Origin: Trichoplax sp. H2
Taxonomy: Eukaryota; Placozoa; Uniplacotomia; Trichoplacea
Direction of reading: 5' to 3'
Assembly: GCA_003344405.1 (NCBI GenBank)
Contig: NOWV01000006.1
Location: forward strand, 124,001 to 188,000
DNA: 64,000 nt
Part shown: positions 1-13,439 of the stretch, one piece after another
Layout: every line of letters begins with the position of its first letter
Numbering within the stretch: the stretch's first letter is position 1
The notes under the pieces: generated by a model
Told to the model about the DNA's origin: nothing
Database searches by the model: none
The model's input: only the letters and a program-made list of their open reading frames with translations
Made by a program: the position numbers and the translations under genes

Positions 1-674
1 TGCTTTTAACTCTAGAACTTTATCTAAAATAGCTCATTTAAGCACGCGTGTAAATATAAATTAGCAGCAATGAGCTTGCACTTTATTCATGATTTTGACC
101 GGCTCAATTCATCCATCCGTAGTCAATATAAATCAATAGCATTGCACTGGCGAATGGCTCTATAAAATTATAACCTTCATCGTTGCTTTTTTTCCCTTCT
201 TCCCTCCTTAGATAGCTACGCAACAGCAATACGATATCGTCCCGTGGATTCTTTATTATTATCTGCTAATAAATAAATAAATTGAAATTGTTTAATATCG
301 TTCCGTCCCTACCTAAGCTTATGTTGTATTCTAACAAAAGATGTTGAGGTACGAACATGTGGGCGTCACTCTCGCTTGGTTGACGTACAAATAGCTGACG
401 TATATTTTCCCTATGGCTTTTTAATATTATCTTATGCTAGGTCAGAGAAAATTTCTCTTCTGTGAAATTTTACACTGCCATTTTTTTTTCAATGAAAATT
501 TGAAATCCTTTAAAGTTCTTGGTAATGAGTGATTTCTTTTTCCTTGAATGGCTGTGTTATCCAATCTTTTAGGGGGAGATAAACCCTTATTAAGGTTTCC
601 AATGTTTGCTTGTCAATAAATTGATTCCGTTGATTAATAGGTAATAGGTAATGTAGAGGTTAGCAGAATTAAGG
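1..674. other. Region upstream of the TEX11-like gene
   Basis: No confident gene. A long pyrimidine tract ending in an acceptor-like cttag stands at about 186-211. It is followed by about 60 bases open in two frames and then by overlapping AATAAA-like signals near 270-280. This could be the last exon of a gene lying to the left, but no family is recognisable, so it is not called. The rest is AT-rich and should include the promoter of the TEX11-like gene. Confidence 0.3.
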
Positions 675-3600
675 ATGGAGAACAGCATTGAAAATACTCT
701 TATGAAAGAAATTTCCACCATTCTAGGTAAGTTATTATTATTTTTATTATGAATAGAAAATATTGAAATAGGCCCTCTTCCATTTTATTGTGGCCATAGT
801 TTATTTATCTAAAAGTATTTTAATTCACTTGCTCGCTCTTAATATTTACTGTAGTCAAGTAGTATACGCTGAACTAATCAATTTGCCCATTTCAACCTTG
901 TTGCGTCGTAGTACTAATTAGGTTAAGTGGGTGTTAAAATGAAGTGAAGTATGAGAACGAATTGTTTTTTGCTCTACAGCTAAAACTACTCTACAAAAAA
1001 TAACATTTAACTCAACTGATAAAAAAGGTTTATATTCAAAGTGTTCTTTCTGCCTTCTCTCTTTGATAACTGCTATTTATCAGCAAACTGAAAAAGATGT
1101 CTATATAAAAGCTTCAAATAGAACTTAGTGTATGTCTACACGTGATTGCTGTTGTCTTTTCTGTAGTCTATTACTAGGCAAAGTATTGTACGTTTTCGCG
1201 AAAAAAAAAATTGTCGTATACAATATACTTGCTGATAGCAATTTGCAAGAAATGACGAAATGTTCCTCTATAATAGTAATCATTTTAATAATACTCCTTT
1301 TCGGCATCATTTGTTAGAACAGTGTCGTTCAAGATGTAGTAGCAATCGATACGATTCGGAAAAAATTAAAACTTAATTACAGTCAGGTGGAATTACAATT
1401 ACGTGTTACTGAGAGTATGTTTGATGTTTATAAATATTGTATTATTTTAATTTATAATACATGTCCTTATTAAAGGAACAGCAATCGATGTAACACGTAG
1501 TGAAAACTTCGCCATTACTACATCAGGAATTATGATATTAACAATATTAAAGTCTTACAAATGGGCTTAATTTCCTATGCAGTGTAATGCAATGATAACC
1601 GTGATATTCATAGCTAGATACTCATGCAAATTTGGCCGCTGCCACAATAAAATATGAATAAGGATGTGTACTTTGTAACAATTTACGGCAAGTAATATTG
1701 TTACAACAAGATCCAAGGACTATATACTATACAAGTAAACGTGTAATTTCGCACTATAAGAATCTTATCGAGTATCCCGATATTCTTACATAAAAATGAA
1801 CCCTTATTATCATAACTTAATATACGAATGAATAATTGAATAAAGCTGTTACTTTAATGCTCAATATTTTTCAATAATTCCAATGGACCAACTTTGCAAA
1901 TCTTTCCACATTACCTGATATACATCCATCCTTGTACAGATAGCATAGAGTGTATTTTGAGATAAGCTTTCAAATATATTTAGTGGCCATTTGCTGATTT
2001 CTGACTCTATTAATACTCTAATGTTACCTAAGTATTTTGTTTTGAAATTAACGATCCTAATGTGAGCAGTCAGTTAGCGAAGAAATGTATGTTATATGAA
2101 TAATTAGTACTCATTATTTTTTCTACCTCACATAATCTTGAATAATACAAAATTATAAAAAATTGATAATAAGATGTTGGACCTTAATATCAGTTCTTGC
2201 TCATCAAAGTATAAGTAATAGAATATCTACTTCATATTGAAATTTAATGAATTCGTTATATCGTCAGCCTTCCAGATTTGTATGGTTTTAACTTTGTTCA
2301 ATATAGCTGTAAACATACCGTTACGCTGGCAACTATCGCCAGTAGAAATGGAGATAAAAGCGTACCTTTTATTTGTTGTAATATCCGTATCAAAAATTTC
2401 TGGAACGAATTTCAGATATACATATTAAACTTATGTGTATTACATATATATATACACTAATACTTTTTTATGAGTCTATAAAATCGGCTAGATCTTAAAT
2501 CATATCAGCCATTTTCTTTTTTTGATATTTTAAAGTGTCAGTTCAGCATGGAAGACAACAAGACTATAACAGTCAAATCAAGAGAATTTTAGCTACATGT
2601 AGTACAATACGCAGCAAAGCGGGAAGTAGCTGTCAAAACTACAAAGTGATTTACAGATGTGGAGTTCAACTGTGGCGTTCAATGTCTCTCGTAGCGAAAG
2701 CTGGGAACTTACCTAACGATACCAAAATTAAATGTAAGTTTAGGTCTGAATTTTTAAATAATTTTCAATCATATGCATTCACGAATAAAATGTATGAGCT
2801 TACCGGTATTATGAAGAATAGATCACGGCTACATTATAAATCAGCTTTTGAAACTTATTACGGTTGATATAATTGGTAAATTACTTTTAATTATTATGAG
2901 AATGATGATACATAAATTATATGAACTCTTGGTGCTCGCCTTTAAGTACTTACTGTACTGTCTTACCTCTAGCCATTATTTATGTAATCTAATTCATCAG
3001 TTATTTTGAGTGAAGTCTAGTAACAAAGAATATTGAAATGCGTATCATTTTATCGCGATTTACTCCCATCGAAGAGTAATTGTACCATTAGAATAATAAT
3101 TAGCTATTTAACAATAACTTTTGACATCTTATCGTATAGAAAAATACATACAGTATAAGGAAAAGATTGTTCACGATTTATGGCTGATTAACAAATTGCT
3201 AAAAATAGTTTTTCAGTGCAGGCTTACTTCACTAAAATACTTTAGGATAGCTACGGTATTATATATGACGATTCAGAAAGCCTGTAGCGGTTTATCCTTC
3301 ACAGAATTTAAAAATACATCGCTATCAGAATAGTGCAGTACGAAGCTAATTCATAATTTAGCCGTTACGATAGCAAAGTTTGCAGTATAGAATGATATTC
3401 CATCAAATCTATGTATATTACTTTGAGCAAAATATTTCTGGTAGGAACTATAATTCAGTGATTGAAGCGATTTTACGGTGAAGTGTTATAAGTTGGTCTA
3501 TTTTTGGACCTAATTTTATATTAATATATTCTGCTATACTGAGATTTACCACAGTTTGTTAATAAATCGCAAGATTCAATTCGCAGTTCGATGTGCTATA

Positions 3601-6600
3601 AGAATAGTTTATATCATGCTGTAATCTATTTGGTTTGTATCTTGATATAGTAAGATCGGAAGCTTGCCAACTAATGATTTATTCCTTAATGAAATTACCC
3701 ATTGATATATCAGTCGCAAAAGAAACTCTTCAGGTAGGTAAATTAAACGAGCAATTTATACATTCTTATGGTACAACGTAATATCTTAATAATGCTTATT
3801 GATTAGGCTCAATAATAAATATTTATCACCATCAGTGATTCATATATCATGTTTACTTTGCGTGGTATAACTATAAATCACTTTCTTTCTACAGATCACG
3901 CATAAGTGTAGCCGGGGATGGCTAGGTTATAATGCGCTCATTATTTCTCATTTTTATTCTTAATTTTTTTTCCTTTTGGTAATAAAAATGCAGTTAAATT
4001 TCATATTTTTAGACTTTGCTAGTTAATTATTATCTACAGTATATACCGCATTAGTAAATTAATTTGTTAGATGAAATTTGTTAAATTTGTTTTTACCTAG
4101 CTTTACGAAATGAAACTCGTTCTAGGGAAATGTTAGATTTGGCCGCTGAAGTAAGTCCAAAAGAGATATGTTAAAGCATTGTCTTAAAACGATTTAGAGA
4201 TGTTAAATACTTAGAATAGTAACTGCCTAAAGTACTAATAACAGAATGTAAATTTATTTTTAAAATTGTAATAAATCTTTACTGGCTAGCTGTATCTGAA
4301 GTACAAATCCAAAACTAGCTGCGGTCTGAACAATCCTAAGGATGGTGTTTCATATTACCTGGAATTTCTTTCCGAAGCTATGCTAATTTACTGTAGTATT
4401 TGTGAAAATGTATGTCTGTACTTGAATGATCCAGGATCTACCATTAGGATGGTCTCGCTAAAAGTCATTTTTTTAGATTACTAATATATAGATTAGCTAA
4501 CAATTACCTAATCTATTAGTAATTATTTTATCAGGCTCTAGCTATGCGACAGTTCGATCAAGCTTTTGATTATTTTGCCAAAGCAGAGAATATAAAGAAG
4601 GATCTCCCTTGTCTGGTACCTTCTTGCTGTATTAGTAAGAGACTATTTCTACGTAAATAACAATTACGAACGACGATTTATATTGATTACATTTAGGGAA
4701 AAAAACTAGTAGCAATAAGTTACAACTTTGGAGTTGATATGTTTGATAGCCAAAACTATAAGCAAAGCGTCAAGTGGCTACAGTAAGCAGAATTATTTAA
4801 TCAAGCTGTATCATGGAATTTCAAACATATTTACTAACTCTACTACATTTAGGTTTCAGTTAAAAATTTTTTACCGATATTGTAAATAAATTTATTAGGA
4901 AATCTCGATACCTTGCTAAATATTTGTACGACCTGGAGGGTAGTAAGAAGGTGTTTAGGGGATACGCTATAATTCTTTCCTGAAATTTCTCTAATGTTAA
5001 TTATTAGTAATGATTACGGGTACTTGACTATAATTTTTCAGTTTAGATGCTTACTAATTATTGCTTTTATATTTACCATTAGGCTAGAATATTACGTTTA
5101 CTTGCGAATGCATACATTCATTGGGATATTGAAGAGTACTATGAAATGGCATGGAATGCCGTAGGTAAATTGCTGTTTCTTAATGTGGATACGATATACC
5201 AGTCTAGGTTGTTTGCATACTGAGTTATAAGTGTTTCTAATATTATCATATGGCTATGATGGATCACTATCCAATTTGAATCCTTACTCAAATTTTATTA
5301 TAGAAGATGCAAATAATGTATGTTATACTTCTAGGTCATTTCCGACCTTTATCGTTAGTAGCATAGTACATTGTTCGGATTTCTATCAATGAATTTTCTA
5401 ATTACGAGAAACAATTTGTTGCAAAGTGAAACTATGCTTGATTACTTATTTCGTATCACAGTTACATTCTCATCCTTTTGGGTTTTACTTAAAATTGAAG
5501 CTTTCATTCCAGCGTAATCACGCTAACATTAAAGAAATTCACTCCAGTAAGCTATTCAATATGCTAATCTTTGAAGAAATAATTTTTTTATGAGCCTAAT
5601 GATCGATTTAGTAATTAATCATTAACTGGCTAATGTAGTACTTAACATATTTGTGTGCTTGTCTTACAAAAGCTGTTGAGTTGGCATTTAACCTTCCAGA
5701 TATGACAATCAATATGGGGCTCAGCTTTTTGGAATTAGTGAAGAGTCACGACAATTTGTTAGTATACTAATTAATACAGTACTTCTCTCGCTAAATACTG
5801 TTACTTCATTAAATTTTTATGTAAAGCGCCTAGATTTTGCACTTTGCCTGTAGTACCCACTGTATGTTTGCAATCATACATATTCATGAAATGCTTTTGC
5901 TATTGCACGGCATGGTAGTATGATCGTAGATAGTGTGTAACCAACTCATTAAAATAGATTTTTATAAATTATATCTTGATCCTATATTATGATAGGTATA
6001 CTGTTGCCAATGCGATACTTCGAATGCTCTGTATCAGATTTGATAGTTCGATGAAGGTTATAATGGTAAAAATTGCTTTATTGGTACGTCTTTATATGCA
6101 TATTGAATCAGAAATTTCAAATGTTAATCAGCTCTTTAATATCAATAAATCAAATTTGCTGATGCAATGATCTAACTGTTGGTATTTACATGTAATCGCA
6201 ATATAATCTATACTTGCCATTTAGGAACGTCTTATTAACGGAGGAGAATTACATGAGGCAAAACAGTTGGTAGAAGGATTGGTTGAAGGTCAATATAACG
6301 CAATACATTTATCATATTAGCTCTTGTTTCTTATATTTTTAAGGCGTCTGGAATTATAAGCTGTCTTTCCTAAGAAATACTGTATATTAATTCAGTTTAA
6401 TTCTTTGAATAAATGAATATCAATTTAAATCTTTTCTGTACTATGCTGATTGGATTAGAGCAAAATAAGAAAAATAAGATAACGTCACAAATGCTAAAGA
6501 AACTGAAATTCCTTTTACAGAATCAAGCATATCAGTTCTACCAAGTAACAAAATAAAATGTTTTAATCAAATTTCACTTAAAATTAAGTAATATCTGTCA

Positions 6601-9600
6601 TGACATACATGTATTATATCCGAAGGTTGGTAAATTCTCTGAGGCAACTGAATGGTATAACTTCTGTTTGCACCTAGCCAAGGAGAGTGAAATGGAATTA
6701 ATTCTTAGTTTGCTGGTACGATGGATGTTGAGGGAATAAAATCAATAAAGCTGCTAATTATTTCTTCTTTAATCTCAGATTAATTTAAGCTGCTGTCATA
6801 TCATGCGAAAAGAATTTAATGAGGTTAGGAGAATAATTCTAGTTGGTAACTAAGACAGACACTCGGCTACCATACAATGCCTTTCATAAATATAAAGTGC
6901 TACATCACAAACTTAATAGATTATGCTATATGCATACTGCTAGTTTCTACTGTTGCGTAACCAATCTTGAAATTATTTGCTCTTATTGATGCATTTAGGC
7001 TCAAAAAGCCGTTGATAAAGGAAAAAATATTCAGCCTAGCTGTCCTTTTATGTATTATCTAGAAGCCAAGATTGGATTAATGGCCAATGACAGCAAAAAA
7101 GGTTTTGTTACCTCTTTAATTGACTAAATAGTAACAAATTCTATCATCAATTAAGAAATTTTCTATGTTGAAACATAGTGATGAACGCGCTTTCAGATCT
7201 TGTGAATTTAGAAGTAAATAAAAAAGAAGATAAATTTGGGCTAGTTTGTGTTATACTGCAAATATCAATGAAGGTATATATATTTAGTATACACATATGT
7301 AGCAATTCTGATGAATATATATATACAATATTAAACGGTAATCTTCGGTAGTAAATTTTTTATTGCTTTACAATTATGACGCGTACTTTTTGTTTTATCA
7401 ATAGCAAAATAGTTTAGACGTAGTGGGAAAAGCCTTACATTACTTGACGGCCTCAAACTCCTTGGACTATCAGAATTTAATAGTATTCTTAAAGTGAGTT
7501 TATGGATTAAAAGAATGCAAATAAATAAAAATAATGGCACTTTTATATTCATTTATCAAGCTTTGTTCTAGAGAATTTAGTGAGTAAGTTTACATCACAA
7601 GATTACAGTATCGTAGCTCCGATTTTATGCTTCCTTTGGTAGCCTGACCTTTTCGTGACCTCCATTTATTACAAGATATTATTTTTCATTAGATTTTATA
7701 TAATGTTGCTGTTGAAAGCTAATTGGAGGATACGAGATTGGTAAGTTATGAAAAACAACTCAGATTTATAGGAGTTGACATTTTTTAATCGTATGATTAT
7801 CTGATTTCATTATTTTAGCTGCGAGAATATTATTTACTGCTTTGATGAAGGTATACACTATGGCCAGGGTAGTAGTGTAACTTAGTAAAATTACACTGAG
7901 TTTGTAGAATGATCTTATGATGATAAGGTGGCTTCTCTTAATGCTGTTATAGCTCATAAGATTATGCTAAATAGTCTTTCCAGCCAGAAAGTAAATTTAT
8001 CTAATGATGCAGTCTGGTTCATGAAAGCAGGTTTGATGGTATATAAAATGTGTACGCTTGCACGTAGTTTACGTTATAACAAGAATTAAAATCTCACAAT
8101 ATAGCATGGAATATGGCATTGAAGAATCGTAAATTAGCCACAGTGGAACAACTAAATCGATATTTTGTTCTTTCGTACCAGGTAACCCATAAATTAATAT
8201 GATATAATTAATGATATTCGTATGGAAATTTATACAGTTTGTGGACGAATAATGTTTCTTCTGGTCTTAGGATGATATATATTACGCTATTTTCAGTTTT
8301 CTACTTTCTGCCCAGAAACGAAGGTAATAGTTTCTCATCAGATGATATGCCTTATAATGGATGCTGCTACCAAATTGCGTTTTGTGAATGAGTCGCTACA
8401 CAACAATATTGAAGAGGTACAATACTATATCGAAAGTTAGTACAGGATTTTAAATATCAGTGAAATTTTTAATTTCCTTTGATGTTACTAACGGATATAA
8501 AGTATACCTGTCGGTACTTTAGTATTTTTCGGAAAGTAATATTTGTTTTAATTGAAATTTCTTAGAGGCGAATGCTAGTCAGTATTACAGAGATTGGAAC
8601 GAAATTTTTCCAGAATAGGCGTATTCTAACAAAACTCAATGATGATTTCGACAGTAAGTGAGATTAAAAGTGTGATGATTTTATGTTTAGTAAAGATAAT
8701 AGATTTAATTATATTTCTGAAACTAAACTTAAGATGCCCTACATTGTACTTACCAATTTATCTATATCCAATCGCTAGAGGCAAATACTATATAAGCTTA
8801 TGCCATTATTTTCAAATCTTTACTTTCAATTTACAGAATCGATGAAAAATTTAACGATCCTTATGTTGCTTTACGAAATTGAAGCTTTTGCAAAGCTTGA
8901 TGACTTAGAAAACTTAATGAAACCTCTAGATACTCTATTAGATTTAAGCTTGGATGTTCCAGTTTTAAGCCATATTGCAGGTAAATGTTTAAATAGCTGA
9001 ACCTAGATTCACTATAGTATTTACTCTTAAAATTGTATAGATTCTCGGTACATTTATCGCTATGTTTATTCTATTCTACAATATCAAATTTATTAATTAT
9101 AATTTTCCCATTTCTAGCTATTATGCGAACTTTCGATCTATCCGAAAAATACGTAATCCCGCAATTAAAGATTTTAGACTGTATTTACCGACTGTGCTTA
9201 CCAAATGAAAATGATAATGATAAATTCAAAAGCTTATGCATACTTCAGCGTTCAATCCTTACTTCCCTAATAGACAAGAACTTTACAGATATTAATATTT
9301 CTGATTTATTATGGAGCAAACTGAAGCAATTTTTGGATGTAGTGATTAAAAGACGAAAGGTAAAACTGTTTTTTATGGCTCTTTATAGTTTAATTCATTG
9401 CATTCTATATTCCTTAGTAAGAGGTGTTACAATATACTGAGGCATTATAATTTGCTTCATTTGCTTCATTTCCTAATATTCTTTTCATCAGTAATTGTAA
9501 TATACAGATAGTAGAATTTGTCTTCTGTTGATATTTAATAAGCATTTTGCCGAAAAGGAATTAATTTGGTTCATAATAAAATGCTGGAATAAAGGCTGGG

Positions 9601-9955
9601 AGAGATTTGCGTACGTTGGATGTCAAACTTTGAGAATCAGTCGTTCATTTTAACTTTTAGTGAAAATTTTATCTTTGGTATTACTTAATCAGAATTTAGC
9701 TCTATATTTTCTCATTAAATTGAAAACATTCTAGTGCAATGAAATACAGAGATGGTGAAAAATGGTGCTCGGTCAGTATAAAAGTTTTAAATCTTTTGCC
9801 TAAATGCAACTATATCCTCAAGGGGAAGGTAATTGTTATGAATTCAAGACCTTGAAACGATTATTATTAGTACGAGTTTTATACGGCATTTCTATTTTGG
9901 TATGTTTATATAGATAATGAAATACTATCCAGATATTGTTTCGAAGATCGAGTAA
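675..9955 (+). CDS. TEX11 / SPO22 / ZIP4-like meiosis protein
   Basis: TPR-rich protein of the SPO22/ZIP4/TEX11 family, which in yeast, plants and mammals acts on meiotic chromosomes in synapsis and crossover formation. Exons with consistent phase: 675-726 (ATG), 2536-2733, 3651-3737, 4101-4150, 4535-4615, 4697-4782, 4899-4950, 5083-5164, 5673-5757, 5996-6083, 6225-6288, 6626-6715, 6779-6823, 6999-7101, 7179-7273, 7819-7850, 7928-8030, 8105-8181, 8297-8416, 8566-8653, 8837-8980, 9118-9359, 9558-9610, 9735-9828, 9914-9955 (TAA). Family-like stretches include ISYNFGVDMFDS, ARILRLLANAYIHWD, EATEWYNFCL, INLSCCHIM and FCPETKVIVSHQMICLIM. Links 6288-6626 and 7273-7819 do not match in phase, so one short exon is probably missing at each. 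Order and spacing follow the family throughout and no internal stop breaks it. Family assignment is from recalled similarity; orthology to TEX11 is likely but not proven. Confidence 0.85.
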
Positions 9956-11124
9956 TGAATGATGGAGTCGGTAAAGAATTAAGAACCAGGTATGGCAATG
10001 CCAGGTGAAATATTGTCAAGCATCGAACTCGTGTGGGCTATAACACTTTACATATTTTCTGATTGATTAATCGCTTGATTCTGTCGATTTGCAATGAAAA
10101 AGCTTATTATGCATAGAGTATCATTCATATTTACAAATTTGAAGGAAAGCTATCTTGGCGTTCTTTCAGTCTTGATGTATCGCGATATAAGGTGTAGTAT
10201 TTTATGCAAGTGTTTATTCTGAACGGTTAATACTTTTTGTAGGCAGCTGCTACTTTATAGTTAAAATTTATTTCGGAACATGTTCCGGATATGGGAACTT
10301 TACCTACTTAACATGTACACGAGAATGCGCATATGTATCTGTACATGTTACTGCATTTTTTAACACTTTCTAAATTGTAAAATCGTTTCAGTATTACACT
10401 CCTTGACTAGTAAAAACATAATGCTCTGAACAAATAATGTAATCATGACTTTATTATAAGTTTAACATCAACATTAGCATATATTCATATTCTTTACAGA
10501 AAGTAATCAATTTCTTATTGTCAGAATAGTTGCAAGAGTAAAAAGGTACCGAAAAAATGTAAGGAATTACTAACCGTATATTGGACGTATGAGTTAAAGT
10601 AACAATTTAGTTTTTGAAAACCAAAAATGTTAAGAAATTAATGATAGCAAATAAAAATTGATCAAAATGACTCCAAACTAGGAAAATACAGATTTTAAAT
10701 GCAGAATATTATAATTCGTTGTAATATTTTAAACCAGATATTACAGCTTCAAATCAAAAGATCTGCAGTACATTTAGCCTTATTTTTGAATGTGATACAG
10801 GCATAAAACTATATTTGTATATGTTAGTAAAATTTTATGGAAAAACGGGCGTAACTCTGATCATGATAGTGATAATGTAATTAAGTAGAGATATCATATA
10901 CTTTTGGTCGAGTTACCGATACTGTACGTACAAAGAGGAATTCCCACTGTATTACTGATCATACAGTTTAATAAAAGCAAGAATAACCTTGCATATAATA
11001 TGATGTTATGAGAACCAAGCATGCACTTGGTTACTCGCTAAGAACTTCACATAGATTTGCAATATACATATATTAATATTTTCAGGTACATTGAAATAGT
11101 CCATTTTGTCAATGCTGAAGTGCA
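9956..11124. other. Convergent intergenic region
   Basis: Lies between the 3' ends of the TEX11-like gene and the UBE2J1-like gene. AT-rich with no open frame worth calling. It must hold both 3' untranslated regions. I saw no repeat or RNA gene in it. Confidence 0.5.
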
Positions 11125-13439
11125 CTAAAGATTTATCGAGTTAGAATTTAAAATTCTTCTAGCTATCAGTATTGCGATTACTGCTACTAGAAGCCATTGC
11201 GCAAAAGCCAAGCTACTAGATGAACTTTGCCGTAATTGCTGAGAAGGAATTGTGGTTTGTCTTGATGAGTTAACTTGTGGATGGGTGTTGTTATTGATAC
11301 TATTATCTGTATTTCTATTATTATCATTAACTTGACTCATTCTAGTTTCACCAGGCGTTGCACTTTGCCTTGAGTGTAATTCGCTACGTTGATAATCCGT
11401 AGGAGTAGATCTGTTGGTGGCAATATCTCCTGCTGGGGTTTCTTTCGACGTTGAAGAAGCAGTGTCTTTATCAGATTCACCCTAAAGTGATAACAGTGAA
11501 AGAATTTTGAAAACAATCCCATTTTCAATCTCGAAATAAATGACACTTTGCTGGTATTATAAATAACCAAATACATACATTCCACGATTCAATTTTATAC
11601 AACAGTCATCATAGCATATATGCTTTAAGTCATACACTAGCGAGAGCTATATGATCTAAAAACTGTATCGATGATGTTGGCAGCTGACTACGGTATAAAG
11701 ATTCTTAAATGAAACATGATGTAGAGATTACGCTTTACTCTTTCTATAGAACAAAATTTGATCCTTTGTTTTATATTTTAGTGGAAGTATTCTGCTTCAA
11801 CATGCAGGCTTATAGCGAAGGAATAAAATTTATTGAAACTTTCTTCAGCTAACATGTGCGAATTAATGTAATGTACAGAAAAAATGTTTAAATTTTATTA
11901 TTTGATAAATCCTTTGATCTCAATTTATAACCAACAATCATTTGCTGATCGATCGTCTGTGTCGTAGTTGAAAAACATTGTTAATTATTAATTAATATTC
12001 AAGTTGTACCTTAAAAGAGATTTGCTTAGCTAATTCGATAGTTTCTTTACATTCTTTCGAATGATTAGGATCAACTATTGAAGGAAGAGTTTGTTAAATT
12101 TAAAATTTAGATCAAAACTAGGAATTGCTTCATATGAATAAACGATCAGTTATTGCATATTACTAATAACATAAAACCGCAGCTAGTTATGTATTACCAT
12201 TTAAGAGAAAAGATTTAAAGTCGACTTTGCAAACATCACAAGGCCATTCAAGGGATCTTGTCGTAAATTAAGAAATAAGATATCGTTAGTATACACGATA
12301 GCGTTACGGTAAAAGCCCAAATCGGCTATTATCGGTGATGTAATATCCCGTTTATACGCGTTATTGATGTTATATTTAATAAATTATTAACGCCACAGTA
12401 AGGCATAAGATCATACCTCTTGGCAAATATTTGTCGTTCTTCCTTCGTGTAATCCAAAGCTCCAATAGCGCCATTACCCGGACTAGGCATGAAGCCAATC
12501 AAAGCTACAAGGACGGTGCGAACTACAGATAATTAATGATAGGATGGCTTACTCTATGCTGTAGTGTTATCGCTGGGCCAAAAACAGTTACGAGCAAGTC
12601 AACGGATTACAATAATTGACTCAGTTTAAGAATTATTGACGGAAGAGCTTTATCAATATTTAATTATATGTACTATGCACTTAAGAAAGATTTTGTAGAG
12701 AGAAAAATAGTGATTACAAATTTATCAATGACTTACTACTCCACGAAGGACGCCAGGTTTCAGGATGATGGGCGGACGTACTTAAACATATTTTTTTACC
12801 AGTTTCAAATCGACCATTAGGCTATTAACATCGATGAAATCAGGATTAATTACACATTCTATTTGTGATCAGTACAATAATAGCGTGGATTTATCTCATA
12901 TATCACGCTATTTATTTTTAAGAAGACGACGGGGCAGAAAACGAAAGTCTTTCATAGTGACTAGTGTTACTTTGCAAACACATACTGTTAATAACATGAT
13001 ACTTGGCGGCTTCATTGGATATTCAGTAGGCAGGGTTATACGTCCATGATAGAATCCACCATCGAAGTCACTATCAGGTGGTCCACGAATAGTAAAATGC
13101 CAATCGAATAGATTGTCCTGCGCCGTACATTCGAATGTGCATAATATGAGATTAGAAGGATTTATGAACTACTGGTAAAACTTTACTTGTTTTATATACG
13201 AGAAATCGTTCATTGAATGCAAGTTTGGACGCATAGTTAGTACACCTAAATACTGGTATGGTACTATTGATAGGTAGTAAAGAGATTACATAGTAAGGGC
13301 TATGATGGCTCGTACTTATTATCCAGTTTGGTGGAATGATGGCAAATTTATCGAATTCTACATACCTCCAACGGCTGAGCGTAATAATTTTCGGTCGGCT
13401 GACTTAATTCCATTGCTTCCCTCATTAATCGCTTCACGC
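11125..13439 (-). CDS. UBE2J1: UBE2J1-type tail-anchored ubiquitin-conjugating enzyme E2 (5' incomplete)
   Basis: Ubiquitin-conjugating enzyme of the UBC6/UBE2J class, anchored in the ER membrane with its catalytic domain in the cytosol, serving ER-associated degradation. Exons from high to low coordinate, phases consistent: 13366-13439, 12986-13117, 12737-12821, 12417-12522, 12198-12256, 12010-12074, 11125-11481. The first seen exon reads VKRLMREAMEL and AQPLE. It is followed by the UBC core with WHFTIRGPPDSDFDGGFYHG, EYPMKPPS and ETGKKICLSTSAHHPETW, where the Cys is the expected catalytic residue. IGFMPSPGNGAIGALDYT is diagnostic of UBE2J1 over UBE2J2. A CDVC pair and AKQISFK follow. The last exon has a Ser/Asn/Gln-rich linker and one hydrophobic segment (AQWLLVAVIAILIARRI) close to the stop, as expected for a tail anchor. 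The exon carrying the initiator Met (about 10 residues in relatives) was not found upstream of 13439. Confidence 0.93.

Noticed and set aside
12834-13049. 71-codon plus-strand frame with a basic stretch
   Set aside because: It is antisense to the UBE2J1 exon at 12986-13117, which has a clear family match.
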